DNA from: Schistosoma mansoni
Lineage: Eukaryota > Platyhelminthes > Trematoda > Strigeidida > Schistosomatidae
Reading direction: 5' to 3'
Assembly (NCBI RefSeq): GCF_000237925.1
Contig: NC_031497.1
Span: 23,565,249 to 23,629,248 of the forward strand
DNA: 64,000 nt
Every line of letters begins with the position of its first letter. The first letter of the stretch is position 1. Positions 44,566-54,867 of this stretch are shown here, piece after piece. The notes under the pieces were generated by a model. It searched no databases. It saw only the letters and a program-made list of their open reading frames with translations, and was not told the DNA's origin. Both the position numbers and the translations under genes were made by a program.

Positions 44566-47500
44566 TGTAGGATCGATGAAATGTCACTGAATATCGAACA
44601 GATCATCGATCCCTGTCAAGGTCAAGGATAGTCAACGCGCATCAATCAATCCTACGCCATGGACTGGCCCACGCGGCAGTGGTTATTCTTTCACTTCTGT
44701 ATTTTCGTGGTTGTACCTTAACTAATATATTATTGTAATAACGTCCTTTGTGTTGTACAGTCTCCATAGCGTCCATGATCCTTTGATGCATCGATGGTTC
44801 AATCCACGTAAGGGCCAGTCGCGAGGTGTAACTTCAGCGTTAGTTGGTTCGTCACCATTCTCGTTTAACTCTAGTAGGCCCCCAATCGTTTCGACATAGA
44901 ACATCAACGTTGATGTTCTACACTGGTGAGCAAGACTTCGAATAACGCAACCTATCATTATGATCTTTTTTATTGCATTCTATACTTATTATTTTTCATT
45001 TTTAACTTCGGCTATTTTTATCAGTTTCTGTGAACATTCGTTGCTTCATATCAATGTTGATTAGTATTTCAACTGAAATAATTAGTTCAATCGATAGAAC
45101 TAACCAATCAACTACGACTATAATCGACTATCGTGGTTCTTTAACAAGCATTAGCAGCACGTAAATGCTCCTGTGTAATATGTCTGTTAAAATATCAACC
45201 ACTCGTAAGTATAGTCTCAAGGCAACACGAACGCATATCTGTTTGCAACTTATCCACTTGTATAACCAATACAGGATTAACTGTCGATTATAAATTCATC
45301 TTTCTGCTTAATCACTATCAACTAACTACTATCAGAAACTATCTACTAGAATATTTTACTTTCTTGACCACTGTCTGCCTAATTTCCAATTGCTGAGTTC
45401 CATGGTGAATCAGAGGATACAAATGCTAGAAATTTACGGTGAGTTTGAACTATAAATTTCCTGCAATATTAGATCTTGTTTAGACTTCGTCAGGCAATTC
45501 TACGTGTTTGGCTTAAATTAAATTTGGACGTATACAAATTCAGTCTACAATTCTTCGTTAATCTACGAATTTAATCAACAACTTTCAATTACTTGGGAGT
45601 AAGAGTAACCCAGGCGAGTTTCATAATTGCGTTAGATAATTTCGTATAATGTTTATGATGTCTAATAACATTTCGAGGCTACTTTTACTTGGAGTAGTCA
45701 TACGTTCTGTCACTGCCGTCAAGTTTTAGTCGAAACTATGTACATTTATGACTCGTAAGTCAACATGCTGTAGAAAAACGTATGACGTGTACACGAGCTA
45801 TCTTAGTCCATGTCCTTACCAGACATTCATCGTATTTAATGTCACTTAACGCTAAATAATAAGCCATTTTACGAAACGATCACGTTATCTAAACCTAAAC
45901 TTTAGTTACATTGGTGGTTACCATTTAAATTAATGTTTACTATGCGCTTTGTATTTGCTGTTATCTCACACAGTAAATCATGGCTCGATTTCCTTATTGC
46001 ACGAAAGTCACTTGAATTCCGTATTCGGCTTATTCACATGCAATACGGGTTTGGAAAATATCTAAACGTCCTCTGAAATTCTCCACGAACCTCACGATAG
46101 TCTTCGTATATGTTTGCTACTGCACATCCAATTGCTACATAATGCCCAAACGAACGTTCAGTACAATTGTCAGTATACGAAATGATGTTACTTCGATGTG
46201 ACATTACAACACATCCGAACTATTGTAGTTATTCAAATTCGACGTCATATTTTTTCACCTTATGAAGTATTGTTTCCGCGTGACTGTTATCTAATAGATG
46301 ATTTCGGTACATCAATCGGCTGTTCAACTACTCGACGATCTAAAGCCTGTCCAGTTCAATTGGTGGTTTGACGACACTCGCACGAATCATCAGTTTACTC
46401 AGTCGAGCGAATCTCCTGCAAACTGACAACGATATTGTCGTCTCGACACCAACACTGACAGCATTTTTCACCGATATCATTGACATGAGTCCAGAGTGAC
46501 ACTCTTGGTTTCTTATGTTCTTTTAGACACTTTTCGGTTCACTCATCAAACACATGTGCAGCACTCACCGTTTATCATCTTTTAAAAACTTCATCGTGCC
46601 ACCTTCGCTCTCGATCTGTATTTCTTCGACCCTTATTGATTTTCACAGCAGTTATCAGTTTTTCCAAACTGACTGCAAGTTGATCAGAAGCTTCGCACAA
46701 GGAAACCACGATTTATCTTCACGGTTATACTTCTGTACTTACAGTTAGTCTGTTAAATATAGATATAACTAGAAATGGACGCTTACGAACAGTTGTCAAC
46801 GACACTTACTGACTTTCTACTCTGAACCGATGACAGTACACACATCGGCATCGATTAATAATACACTTACCGTAATATCACTACTTTTGCGGCAGACTCA
46901 ACGTTTCTCATCTGAGGACCTCAACCACTTTTCAAAGCTTTCTATTTCAACGCGACTTGATAAAACTCTAAAATGTCATGTATCTTTTTCTATTATTCTA
47001 TGGTTGATCGCTTAACATTCAACCAACGTCCTTGTTACGTGTTATTACTCGTTGTTTCCTGATCAGTTTCTGCAGCCTCCTTTCCATTTCTTTTACAGCT
47101 CGGCAATACCCGGAGGATTCATATTAATCGTCTGGCAACCTCCGGCGCGCGACTACTCCCAAAATGTTTGGTATCGATTCAAACGGCCGTTGAATCTGGT
47201 GGGGGAGTATTGTAGGATCGATGAAATGTCACTGAATATCGAACAGATCATCGATCCCTGTCAAGGTCAAGGATAGTCAACGCGCATCAATCAATCCTAC
47301 GCCATGGACTGGCCCACGCGGCAGTGGTTGTTCTTTCACTTCTGTATTTTCGTGGTTGTACCTTAACTAATATATTATTGTAATAACGTCCTTTGTGTTG
47401 TACAGTCTCCATAGCGTCCATGATCCTTTGATGCATCGATGGTTCAATCCACGTAAGGGCCAGTCGCGAGGTGTAACTTCAGCGTTAGTTGGTTCGTCAC

Positions 47501-47568
47501 CATTCTCGTTTAACTCTAGTAGGCCCCCAATCGTTTCGACATAGAACATCAACGTAGTTGATCCTACA
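44566..47568 (+). mobile_element. LTR retrotransposon inserted in the LINE
   Basis: A 3.0-kb element with LTRs at 44566-44922 and 47211-47568 (about 357 bp), starting TGTAGGATC and ending ...CTACA. The LTRs are nearly the same, so the insertion is young. A 4-bp target duplication CTGT flanks it (44562-44565, 47569-47572). A purine-rich tract (GGTGGGGGAGTA) precedes the 3' LTR, and CTGGTGAGCAAG after the 5' LTR may be the primer site. No clear gag or pol is visible in the interior, so it is either a non-autonomous or a broken element. Family not determined. Confidence 0.85.
44923..47210. other. interior of the LTR element, no recognised gene
   Basis: About 2.3 kb with only short open frames on either strand. 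Nothing recognisable as gag, protease, reverse transcriptase or integrase was found by eye. Confidence 0.6.
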
Positions 47569-47572
47569 CTGT

Positions 47573-49706
47573 CTTCACTGATAAGTTTACTGAATTCGCC
47601 GTTATTGCCTTCAGTGATTCACTTTCAATTGTATGTGGTGATTTCAATTCATGTGACTGTAGCTTCCTTACATCACTAGGTCATCTAAATGTAGTAGATT
47701 TTCCTACTCGTTTGAATGCTTATCTAGACTTGGTTTTCATTAATGATGTGGGTACATATGTGACTCGCAAACGTGCTCCATTGTCTAGTTCGGATCACTG
47801 TATAATTTGTGTCCTACCTAAAGTATATGGTAAACATGAAAAGAGTACACACATACACCATACCAAAAAAGTAATATATAGGAGATACTCAGAAGAAAAT
47901 TTACAAAATCTGAAAAACATGTTTCGTACGACCAACTGGGAAGTACTTACAGATGACTCAATAGAAAACACAACGGATGTTATCACCTCTTATCTTAAAT
48001 TCTGTTTTGATATTCGCTGTCCTACCGAAACCTTCTTTTTAAGTTTTGATCGACTCACATCTCCACAACTAAAACGACTACGGAGGGTAAAAGAAAGGAT
48101 GTACAAGGAGAAAAACACTATTGAAGTTCGTAAGTTAAATGATCAAATAAACCAAGAGATTAGACGTCTCAACTCTGTGTTCACTCAAAAACTCCTATCT
48201 TGTAGAAGCTCTCCAAGTATGTGGAAACTCTTTAAAGAAATTACAGGGGACAGGCAGACTAGAAGCGATAACCAGCTAAATGTTTGTGACCTAAATAAGT
48301 CCTTTATTCGTCAGTCATCTGACACTATGCTCCTTATATCCAAGGGTTTGAAGAATAATTGTGTCCCCAGTTTCACTGAAAATGATGTCCGGAAATGTCT
48401 CCAGTCACTTAATTCATCCCAATGTTTAGGACCTGATGGTATCCCAAACCTCCTTTTTAAAAAATGTGCTGATGTTTTATGTTATCCATTAACGAATATC
48501 TTTAACAGATCCTTCTCAACTAATGTCTTACCGAAAATGTGGAGAAAGATAAAGGTAATCCCTATACCTAAGAAAGCTTCTGGTGATAAAAATGCGAAAC
48601 TTAGACCCATAGCAATAACCTCACCTTTCATCAAAATAATGGAAAAATTACTGATACAACCACTTCAACCTGCAATAAAAGAGCACTGTGATCCATTTCA
48701 GTTTGCTTACAAATGCAAAAGAAGCACATTAGATGCCGTTGCTGTTCTGCATCACAATATAGTGTTCAACTTGGAGAAGGGTAAGAAGTATGTTAGATGC
48801 GCTTTCCTGGACTTTACTTCTGCTTTTGATTCTATTCCAAGACACCTCTTACTTAACAAGCTGATCAGCATCGACACTGACAGCTGGATAACCAATTGGC
48901 TACGTTCCTACCTTTCTGGAAGAGAACAGTACACTGTATTTGAAGGAAAGTGTTCAACATCTCTACTGTCTACTGTAGGTGTGCCACAAGGAGCTGTTCT
49001 TTCACCTCTGCTCTTCTCTTTCTTTTTGCATGATCTGCCATCTTCCACAGAAAACACTTTTGTAAAATATGCGGACGACCTCACAGTATGTATGCCAATT
49101 TCTACCTCCTTACATCTCATAGAAATGAATGAGTTTTTATCTCGCATTGAATGGTGGTCTGTTGGTAATGGTCTCTTTCTTAATCCATTTAAATGTCAAG
49201 CTGTTAACTTTAGCTTGAGACATGGACAGAACCTATACTCTATGTTGGGATCCCATAATGCTTGTGCCATTGGAGACTCCTTAATAAACACAGTGTCGAA
49301 GGTCAAATATCTTGGTGTTACCTTTTCCTCTGATCTTTCTTGGTCTTCTCATGTTTTACTGTTATCGAAGAAAGTTTACCGTTTGACATACTACATAAAG
49401 AGGCTGCATGCTTTTGGGATTACTCGCCATTTACTCTTACAATTTGTAAATTCCTGCATATTACCTATCATTCTATATTGTTCTCCATTATTCTTTCCCG
49501 GGATTTTGAGAAAAGACTTTGCTATTTTGCGTAGAGTGCTGAAGGCAGTTTGCAAGGTATGTGGTGAATCATTTGAGGTCATTATTAATATACTTGTTGA
49601 TAGACATCTTAAGTCTTGCAAACTCTTGGCAGGTGTTATCTTATCAGATACTAACCATCCACTTCATTCATATCTTTCTCCTTGTATATCTTCTGGTAGA
49701 ACGTGA
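47573..49706 (+). CDS. CR1-like LINE protein, endonuclease end and reverse transcriptase
   Basis: The frame is open from the LTR border. It starts with the end of the endonuclease (S-I-V-C-G-D-F-N-S; S-S-D-H-C-I at about 47790). The reverse transcriptase follows: G-P-D-G-I-P, R-P-I-A-I-T-S-P, F-L-D-F-T-S-A-F-D-S-I-P (motif A), V-G-V-P-Q-G-A-V-L-S-P-L-L-F, K-Y-A-D-D-L-T-V (motif C, both Asp present) and V-K-Y-L-G-V-T-F. The ATG at 47712 is internal, not a true start. A TGA at 49704-49706 ends it, although the same frame continues open for about 40 codons to a second stop near 49832, so this TGA is probably a recent premature stop. Otherwise all catalytic motifs are intact. Confidence 0.85.
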
Positions 49707-50008
49707 CGTAAATACATTAAAATCCATGCACGCAAGCAAATCTATAAAAGTTCTGTAATACCTTACCTTGCAAATTTACTTTGTGACGAACAGGCTGTTA
49801 GAGTTGACCTAGTAAATAACCTGTATTCTTAAGCATGTCTCAAATTCGATAATTTGTATAAACTCAGATTTTCCTAAAACTTTTTTTATTTTATTTCTAT
49901 TCTGTTTTTGTTTTTTGTTTGTTTTGTTTCTTTTTTGGTAAAAAAACTTGTTGAAATAACTCGTGCTGAGAATTCTATATTGTACCAGATTATAATATTG
50001 AATAAAGC

Positions 50009-50048
<40 letters not shown>
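50009..50048. repeat. (TAA)n microsatellite, LINE 3' tail
   Basis: About a dozen AAT/TAA units directly after TTGAATAAAGCC. This is the normal type of 3' end for this LINE; the same tail ends the short derivative at 41514. Confidence 0.85.
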
Positions 50049-50230
50049 CTCCTGCATAACTTACATAGTTGCCTTCAAATCGTGCATAATTGAAACTTGA
50101 TGAATTACAATCCATTTATCCAATCCATTTGCATTAAATATTGGAACTAAATTTTATCCCATTACTTCAATTATATATATTATATATTATTACCGGCCAC
50201 CGGAGAAATAATTTTATTCGACTGGCTCGT

Positions 50231-50512
50231 ACTGTATAATCAAAAAGAACAGAAGTGGGTACAGGCAAATGTATTTTAATGCAAAATTACAGAATATCTA
50301 AATAAAATATAGGGACCATGCACTAAACACTTCACTTACCATTTCCCATCATTTGTTCTTCACATTCTGTGTGGTTCTACCGGTCCACAATTCCTTTCCA
50401 ATTCAGTTTCCATCCTCTTCACCTCAACCCTCATAGACTTCTGCTGCCAGGTTTTCCACTTCCAATTACATTCTATATATGTCTGTCGACAAAAGTAGCA
50501 TACACCACGGTT
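50231..50512 (-). repeat. uncharacterised interspersed repeat
   Basis: Second copy of the repeat at 3609-3895, on the opposite strand and much diverged. No kept open frame. Confidence 0.6.
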
Positions 50513-52615
50513 GTACTAAATATTTAGCTTCGCTCCTCTATGTTATTTAAGTTTTCATTGGGATGATCCTGCAAATTTCTCGCAATCGACATGACAAGCT
50601 CATGAAACATTAAGGAGCATTTCATCCAATCAGCGTTTGATTAGAAGTTATGTTAGTAACATAGCGAAAATGAAAAGTCACATGTAGAGATTCTGATTGG
50701 CTGATTAATACACTGCTATTATGTTTAGCAGTATTCTAGAATTTACAGTAAAAACCCAAGGACTTTAAAATACTGTAAAAATGCTATATTTTCTGAACAT
50801 GAAACGAACCTTTGGAGTAAAGTGCTTCCCGCATATTTTGTGCCTTTTCTCTTGTGTTCAAGTCGCTGTGTAGTTCTAGCCCGGGGGTTACGAAACTAGC
50901 TTATGATCCAAATATAGCGTTCAATCTACAAGACGTATCAGTTTTATGTTGATTGCATTTTATGTTTGTTTTTTGAAGAAGCGACTCACAATTAGTCGTG
51001 AAGCGTGACTTGCACAATCAAGATGAGGAATTTCAGGTTAAATTAAAGTGATACTTCACATACTGGCGAATGTCAATGAATCCATCCTCTTATTTAAATT
51101 ATTTGATTTCTGATTGTGGCAGAATACAGTGTGCAGCTATCGTCGGGCTTTTTGGAGACGTCCTGTATTGGTGTATGTGAATATAATGTGTATGTAATCA
51201 ATGACTCCTAGAGTTAGAATACTCCACAAAACTTCACAACTTTGCCACACAACATTGAATAAAACATTGGAAACACTGGAGAATAAAGGACTATAATTAA
51301 ACTCCAAGATGTAATTTAACCCAAGAGAAGAAACATTCGATAGCTGACCGCAATATTGAATGGGAGTTCTAATGCTTACAGATTTACTACAGTTGAAATA
51401 ATTTAATACATATATGAGTTGAATGTCTTAATGATTGATTGATGTTTCCATCTTAGATGATTAGTTGTTGTATTTTATTTTTGTTGTATCATGAGAGGCA
51501 TTGACAATGTTCCAATTGATTTGTAATTAAAAACATATGAGGTTGTTTACGAATGTGCTTCTTCTTATATTCGTGAATATAATATGAACAACTAAACACC
51601 ACGAGTTCAAATATGCAAATGATCAACGAAGTTACATTGATTAAGTTGAATTCAATGATGAAAACCACATTTTTGATGGTCTGTATTCCAGTACATGAAC
51701 GCTTTTGAAACGAATGAGTGATAGACTGATGTTCTTTGGAAAATGAACGCTCTTCAATAAGGTAAACCGTTATCACTAATTGATGATCAGTGGTCGACAC
51801 ATATTTATTTTGATAGGGAACATTAGGACTTAATTTGGTTGCATGTTTACCACGATCATAAATATGAAGTTAAAATTCTCAATGAAGTATATTGTTTCAA
51901 ATGATATAAAACATATTAAGTTCAGATGAAGTCAATAGTATGAAATATTTATTGATCACACGTATAAACCTGAGAATAGCTCTTATTCAATGAGTTCATT
52001 TATATCAGATTAGAAAATTATACTTAAGCCTACTAATCAACAGTTGACCATCAAAACTATGTTCACTGTATCACTTATGTTGTACAGAATCATTTGGGGG
52101 TCTTCTTGTGTTTCTTAGATGTTCTTGGGACGAGTCATGATATCGCAAGAAAATCCTACATTATATAATGTATCACAATTTACACATCCTAGTCTTCTGA
52201 CACAAAACATTTGTCGAATTATACTTGAGCACATTCATCAACGGTTGATCACCAGAACTATCTTCCACTGTCTAATTAATGCAGTACATTCAATCACAAT
52301 CAAATGTCAGATATCATACACAGTGGATGGCTGTCTAAAATTACTGGTTTGGTTTTGGAAATCGTTTCTGTTTGAAATGGACAACATCTATACAACTCCT
52401 TGGTGACTTTTATACTTTAATTTTATAAATCACGTTGAGTGAATGTTTCACACACAAGAACTGTTTAAATCGTACACTCACCATCACACGATGATTGTAA
52501 TGACGACTTATATTATGAATTTGAAATACATAGATGGTTAGTGAGAACATTGATTTACAAATGATATAAAATTTATGACAATGTTGAATAACACAATTAT
52601 ATGAACGAAGAATAT
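50513..52615. other. no gene seen
   Basis: AT-rich. Short frames at 51489-51800 (minus) and 52119-52406 (plus) have no recognised motif. No repeat identified. Confidence 0.45.
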
Positions 52616-52619
52616 TATT

Positions 52620-52753
52620 TTCACGGGATCGAATCCGCCAGGAAGCATCAGTTCCCTCAAGATTACAGGTACACCTTGCTGACGAGTGCCAAGTAGCACG
52701 AAACCCGGGTCCAGGGTTTCCTGTTGACCACCTCCAACCACCATCTTACCTCA

Positions 52754-52754
<1 letters not shown>
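52620..52754 (+). repeat. hammerhead SINE, 5' half
   Basis: B-box-like GGATCGAATCC (52626-52636), then a hammerhead (52666-52722), then GTTGACCACCTCCAACCACC leading into a TA microsatellite. The A box is not clear. The 3' segment continues after the microsatellite (52828-52956). Confidence 0.75.
52666..52722 (+). ncRNA. hammerhead ribozyme, intact core
   Basis: Stem I strand ACCTTG (52673-52678), CTGACGAG (52679-52686), stem II GTGC/GCAC with loop CAAGTA, GAAAC, palindromic stem III ACCCGGGT, cleavage triplet GTC (ending 52711), then CAGGGT (52712-52717), which pairs with ACCTTG with one G-T wobble. All core residues match the consensus and stem I abuts the cleavage site. One of the two best-formed ribozymes in the window. 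Confidence 0.8.

Positions 52755-52824
<70 letters not shown>
52755..52824. repeat. (TA)35 microsatellite
   Basis: Perfect 70-bp TA run inside the SINE. Open frames reading I-Y-I-Y across it are artefacts. Confidence 0.98.
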
Positions 52825-52827
<3 letters not shown>

Positions 52828-52956
52828 CAAGCAGTGTCGAGCCACCTAGACTGGTGGCCACATTGCAACTTGATCGATAGCATTCGATCAGCACTAAAGA
52901 AGGACTTGACACACATGACAATGATCACCACCCAGTGATCAATCAATTGTAATATT
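52828..52956 (+). repeat. hammerhead SINE, 3' segment
   Basis: Copy of 1546-1654: GAGCCACCTAGACTGGTGGC to CCAGTGATCAATCAATTGT. Confidence 0.7.
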
Positions 52957-53399
52957 CTTTTCAATAATTTCTCATCAGGTTCTACAATTATAAATTAATA
53001 ATCCATAAAAGAAGATTGGCAAAGTTTAAGGCAGAGTACATCATTTAACAAAACCGTAACATGTGAATCAAGGAGTGTTGTTTGTCATGTAGTGTTAACT
53101 TGAATCGGTTTATAGGTGAAATAAAATCGTAAGATAAATTATCAGAATATATATATATATAGTTGACATGGGGGTGGGAGATAGAAAAATGGGATTACAA
53201 ATCAGAAATTACTTAATATGTAGAATAATATAAATTAGGTCAGATATAGTAGATTGGGGGTGGATGCTGAATAAATTTCTCTAAAAGGTTAGCAAGTGTG
53301 ATAATAATAATAATAATAATGACTGATAAGATGTGTAGATAAACTAAGTTTAAGATATAAAAATGAACATTAATCAAATTAACGTCACCATATTACAAA

Positions 53400-53720
53400 A
53401 TTGATTATTAACAAGTTGACCCTGAAGTTGGCCAGGGTAAAAGGAGCGGCTGGACATATTTCTTTTGAATGCAGAGCTCTGGCTTTTTGATCCGAATAGC
53501 AATTGTCTCAGCCGTCTACAGGATTCTCTGTCTGACAGAATTAGGTAGACTGCTATTAACACGACATATTACTGTGAAAGATTGCTCTATGTCGGCTCTA
53601 TGTCCCGTCTGAACTAAATGGGCTAAAACAGAGCTGTTAACCGTTCTGACTACACCTTTGCTTAACCACACTGGAAGGTGTTCACGAGCCCGACTATACA
53701 AATTCCTAGAACATCTGCCT
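53400..53720 (-). mobile_element. Penelope-like element endonuclease fragment
   Basis: On the minus strand: C-x-A-S-Y-I-G-R-C-S-R-N-L-Y-S-R-A-R-E-H-L-P-W-L-like sequence (GIY-YIG type: Y-I-G, Arg and the E-H pair), followed by S-S-V-L-A-H-L-V-Q-T-G-H and A-E-T-I-A-I. It aligns with 5300-5560. One stop at the boundary near 53700 and stops in the downstream part. No reverse transcriptase is near. Confidence 0.75.
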
Positions 53721-53936
53721 ATATAACTTGCCTAACAGGAGCAGTTGAATTGATAGATACAGAAAGAAGTGAATGAATAATGACCACTTTTTTTGAATGC
53801 TTAAAGCGTCATTGAATCGTGAAATAAAAACTACCGAAGTACAACTAAACCGAAACCAGTCTGGCAGTCTATTCACTTCAGATAGATAACTCAATATATG
53901 ATACCCGTTTGTTTATTAAAGTATATCAGTCGATCT

Positions 53937-54290
53937 GCTTCAATATCTGGACTACCTGTTCCTGCCATCTAGATATTTCAACAAGTTATCTGTTTCTTTG
54001 TTTGTTTTAAAAGGTAATTAAGTCAATTCATTGCATAACCTATTCAGGTGTGTTTGTGAAAACTTTACGACCTTTCACTGTACAACTTACAAAAATGTAT
54101 AATCGGAGACATCGTGATGACTGGCAATATGAATTAATTAGAATGAATATTATTCAGATGTCAATTTAATAGACTGCTTACTTCTAACTGGTGATCACCC
54201 AATATCACTCAATGACGAAGTAAGGAACGGAGACTTGTTGAAATACTTTGTGCGGAGAAGGGGTTGTTGTGGATATTATAGTAATTTTCA
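53937..54290 (+). mobile_element. short deletion derivative of the CR1-like LINE
   Basis: The 5' end (CTGGACTACCTGTTCCTGCC, TTTCAACAAGTTATCT) is followed by a decayed N-terminal frame up to CTAACTGGTGATCAC, then a jump through GAAGTAAGGAACG to the LINE 3' phrase GTTGAAATACTTTGTG. Same layout as 41104-41514. Confidence 0.75.
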
Positions 54291-54297
54291 ACATTTG

Positions 54298-54412
54298 AGA
54301 TCATGAGTTAATTGAGGCTGTGCAATGCTCAGGAGTCCCACAATAGGACGAAACAACCATCCAGTTCTTCCAGGTTTTCCATGATGGTCGAGCTTCAATT
54401 GACTCATGATCT
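54298..54412 (+). repeat. hammerhead SINE relic with inverted-tail 5' end
   Basis: The left arm GATCATGAGTTAATTGAGGCT and the right arm (AGCTTCAATTGACTCATGATC, 54391-54411) are inverted copies with two mismatches. Between them lies a degraded hammerhead: CTCAGGAG (the essential G5 is C), TCCCACAATAGGA, CGAAAC. No tRNA head. Confidence 0.7.
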
Positions 54413-54867
54413 CAACTGTTGGATTAAATAGTACATTGCTTTCCTTGAAATGAAAGATCATTATCTATTCATCATAACTACACAATATTTTCACTCGATT
54501 ATTCCTACTTGAAAGATCCCAAACGTTTATCATTATAAAGGCTAACAGGGTATCGCCCTATATTATCTCTTATTCAATCTCTTTCAGGATTCATTTCATT
54601 ACAATAAATCTTTTATAAACTACTATGACACTGTCAAACTAGCATATATATACTAAGTTGATTTGAACTTTTGAAACACTCATCGTTGGAATACAAAGTA
54701 GTCGTATATAGTATAATATATGGTGTGTAATATTTTAAGTTAAACAGATATGAAGAAACATTTTCAGTATGATGAATCTCGTAATGACTTGTTCGTATTT
54801 ATATATTTGATTGACTGTTGTACACACAATTGTGATTTCTATATTTTAGCAACATATTACTGTTTAC

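Larger units (their letters stand above)
43920..50048 (+). mobile_element. CR1-like LINE, nearly intact, split by an LTR element
   Basis: Non-LTR retrotransposon with a short 5' leader (CTGGGCTACCTGTTTC), one long endonuclease/reverse transcriptase frame in two halves (44027-44565 and 47573-49706), and a 3' end TTGAATAAAGCC followed by (TAA)n (about 50009-50048). About 3.1 kb without the insert. Two short deletion derivatives of the same family are in this window. Confidence 0.85.

Noticed and set aside
52663-52964. Minus-strand frames with long I-Y repeats
   Set aside because: Translation of the (TA)35 microsatellite.
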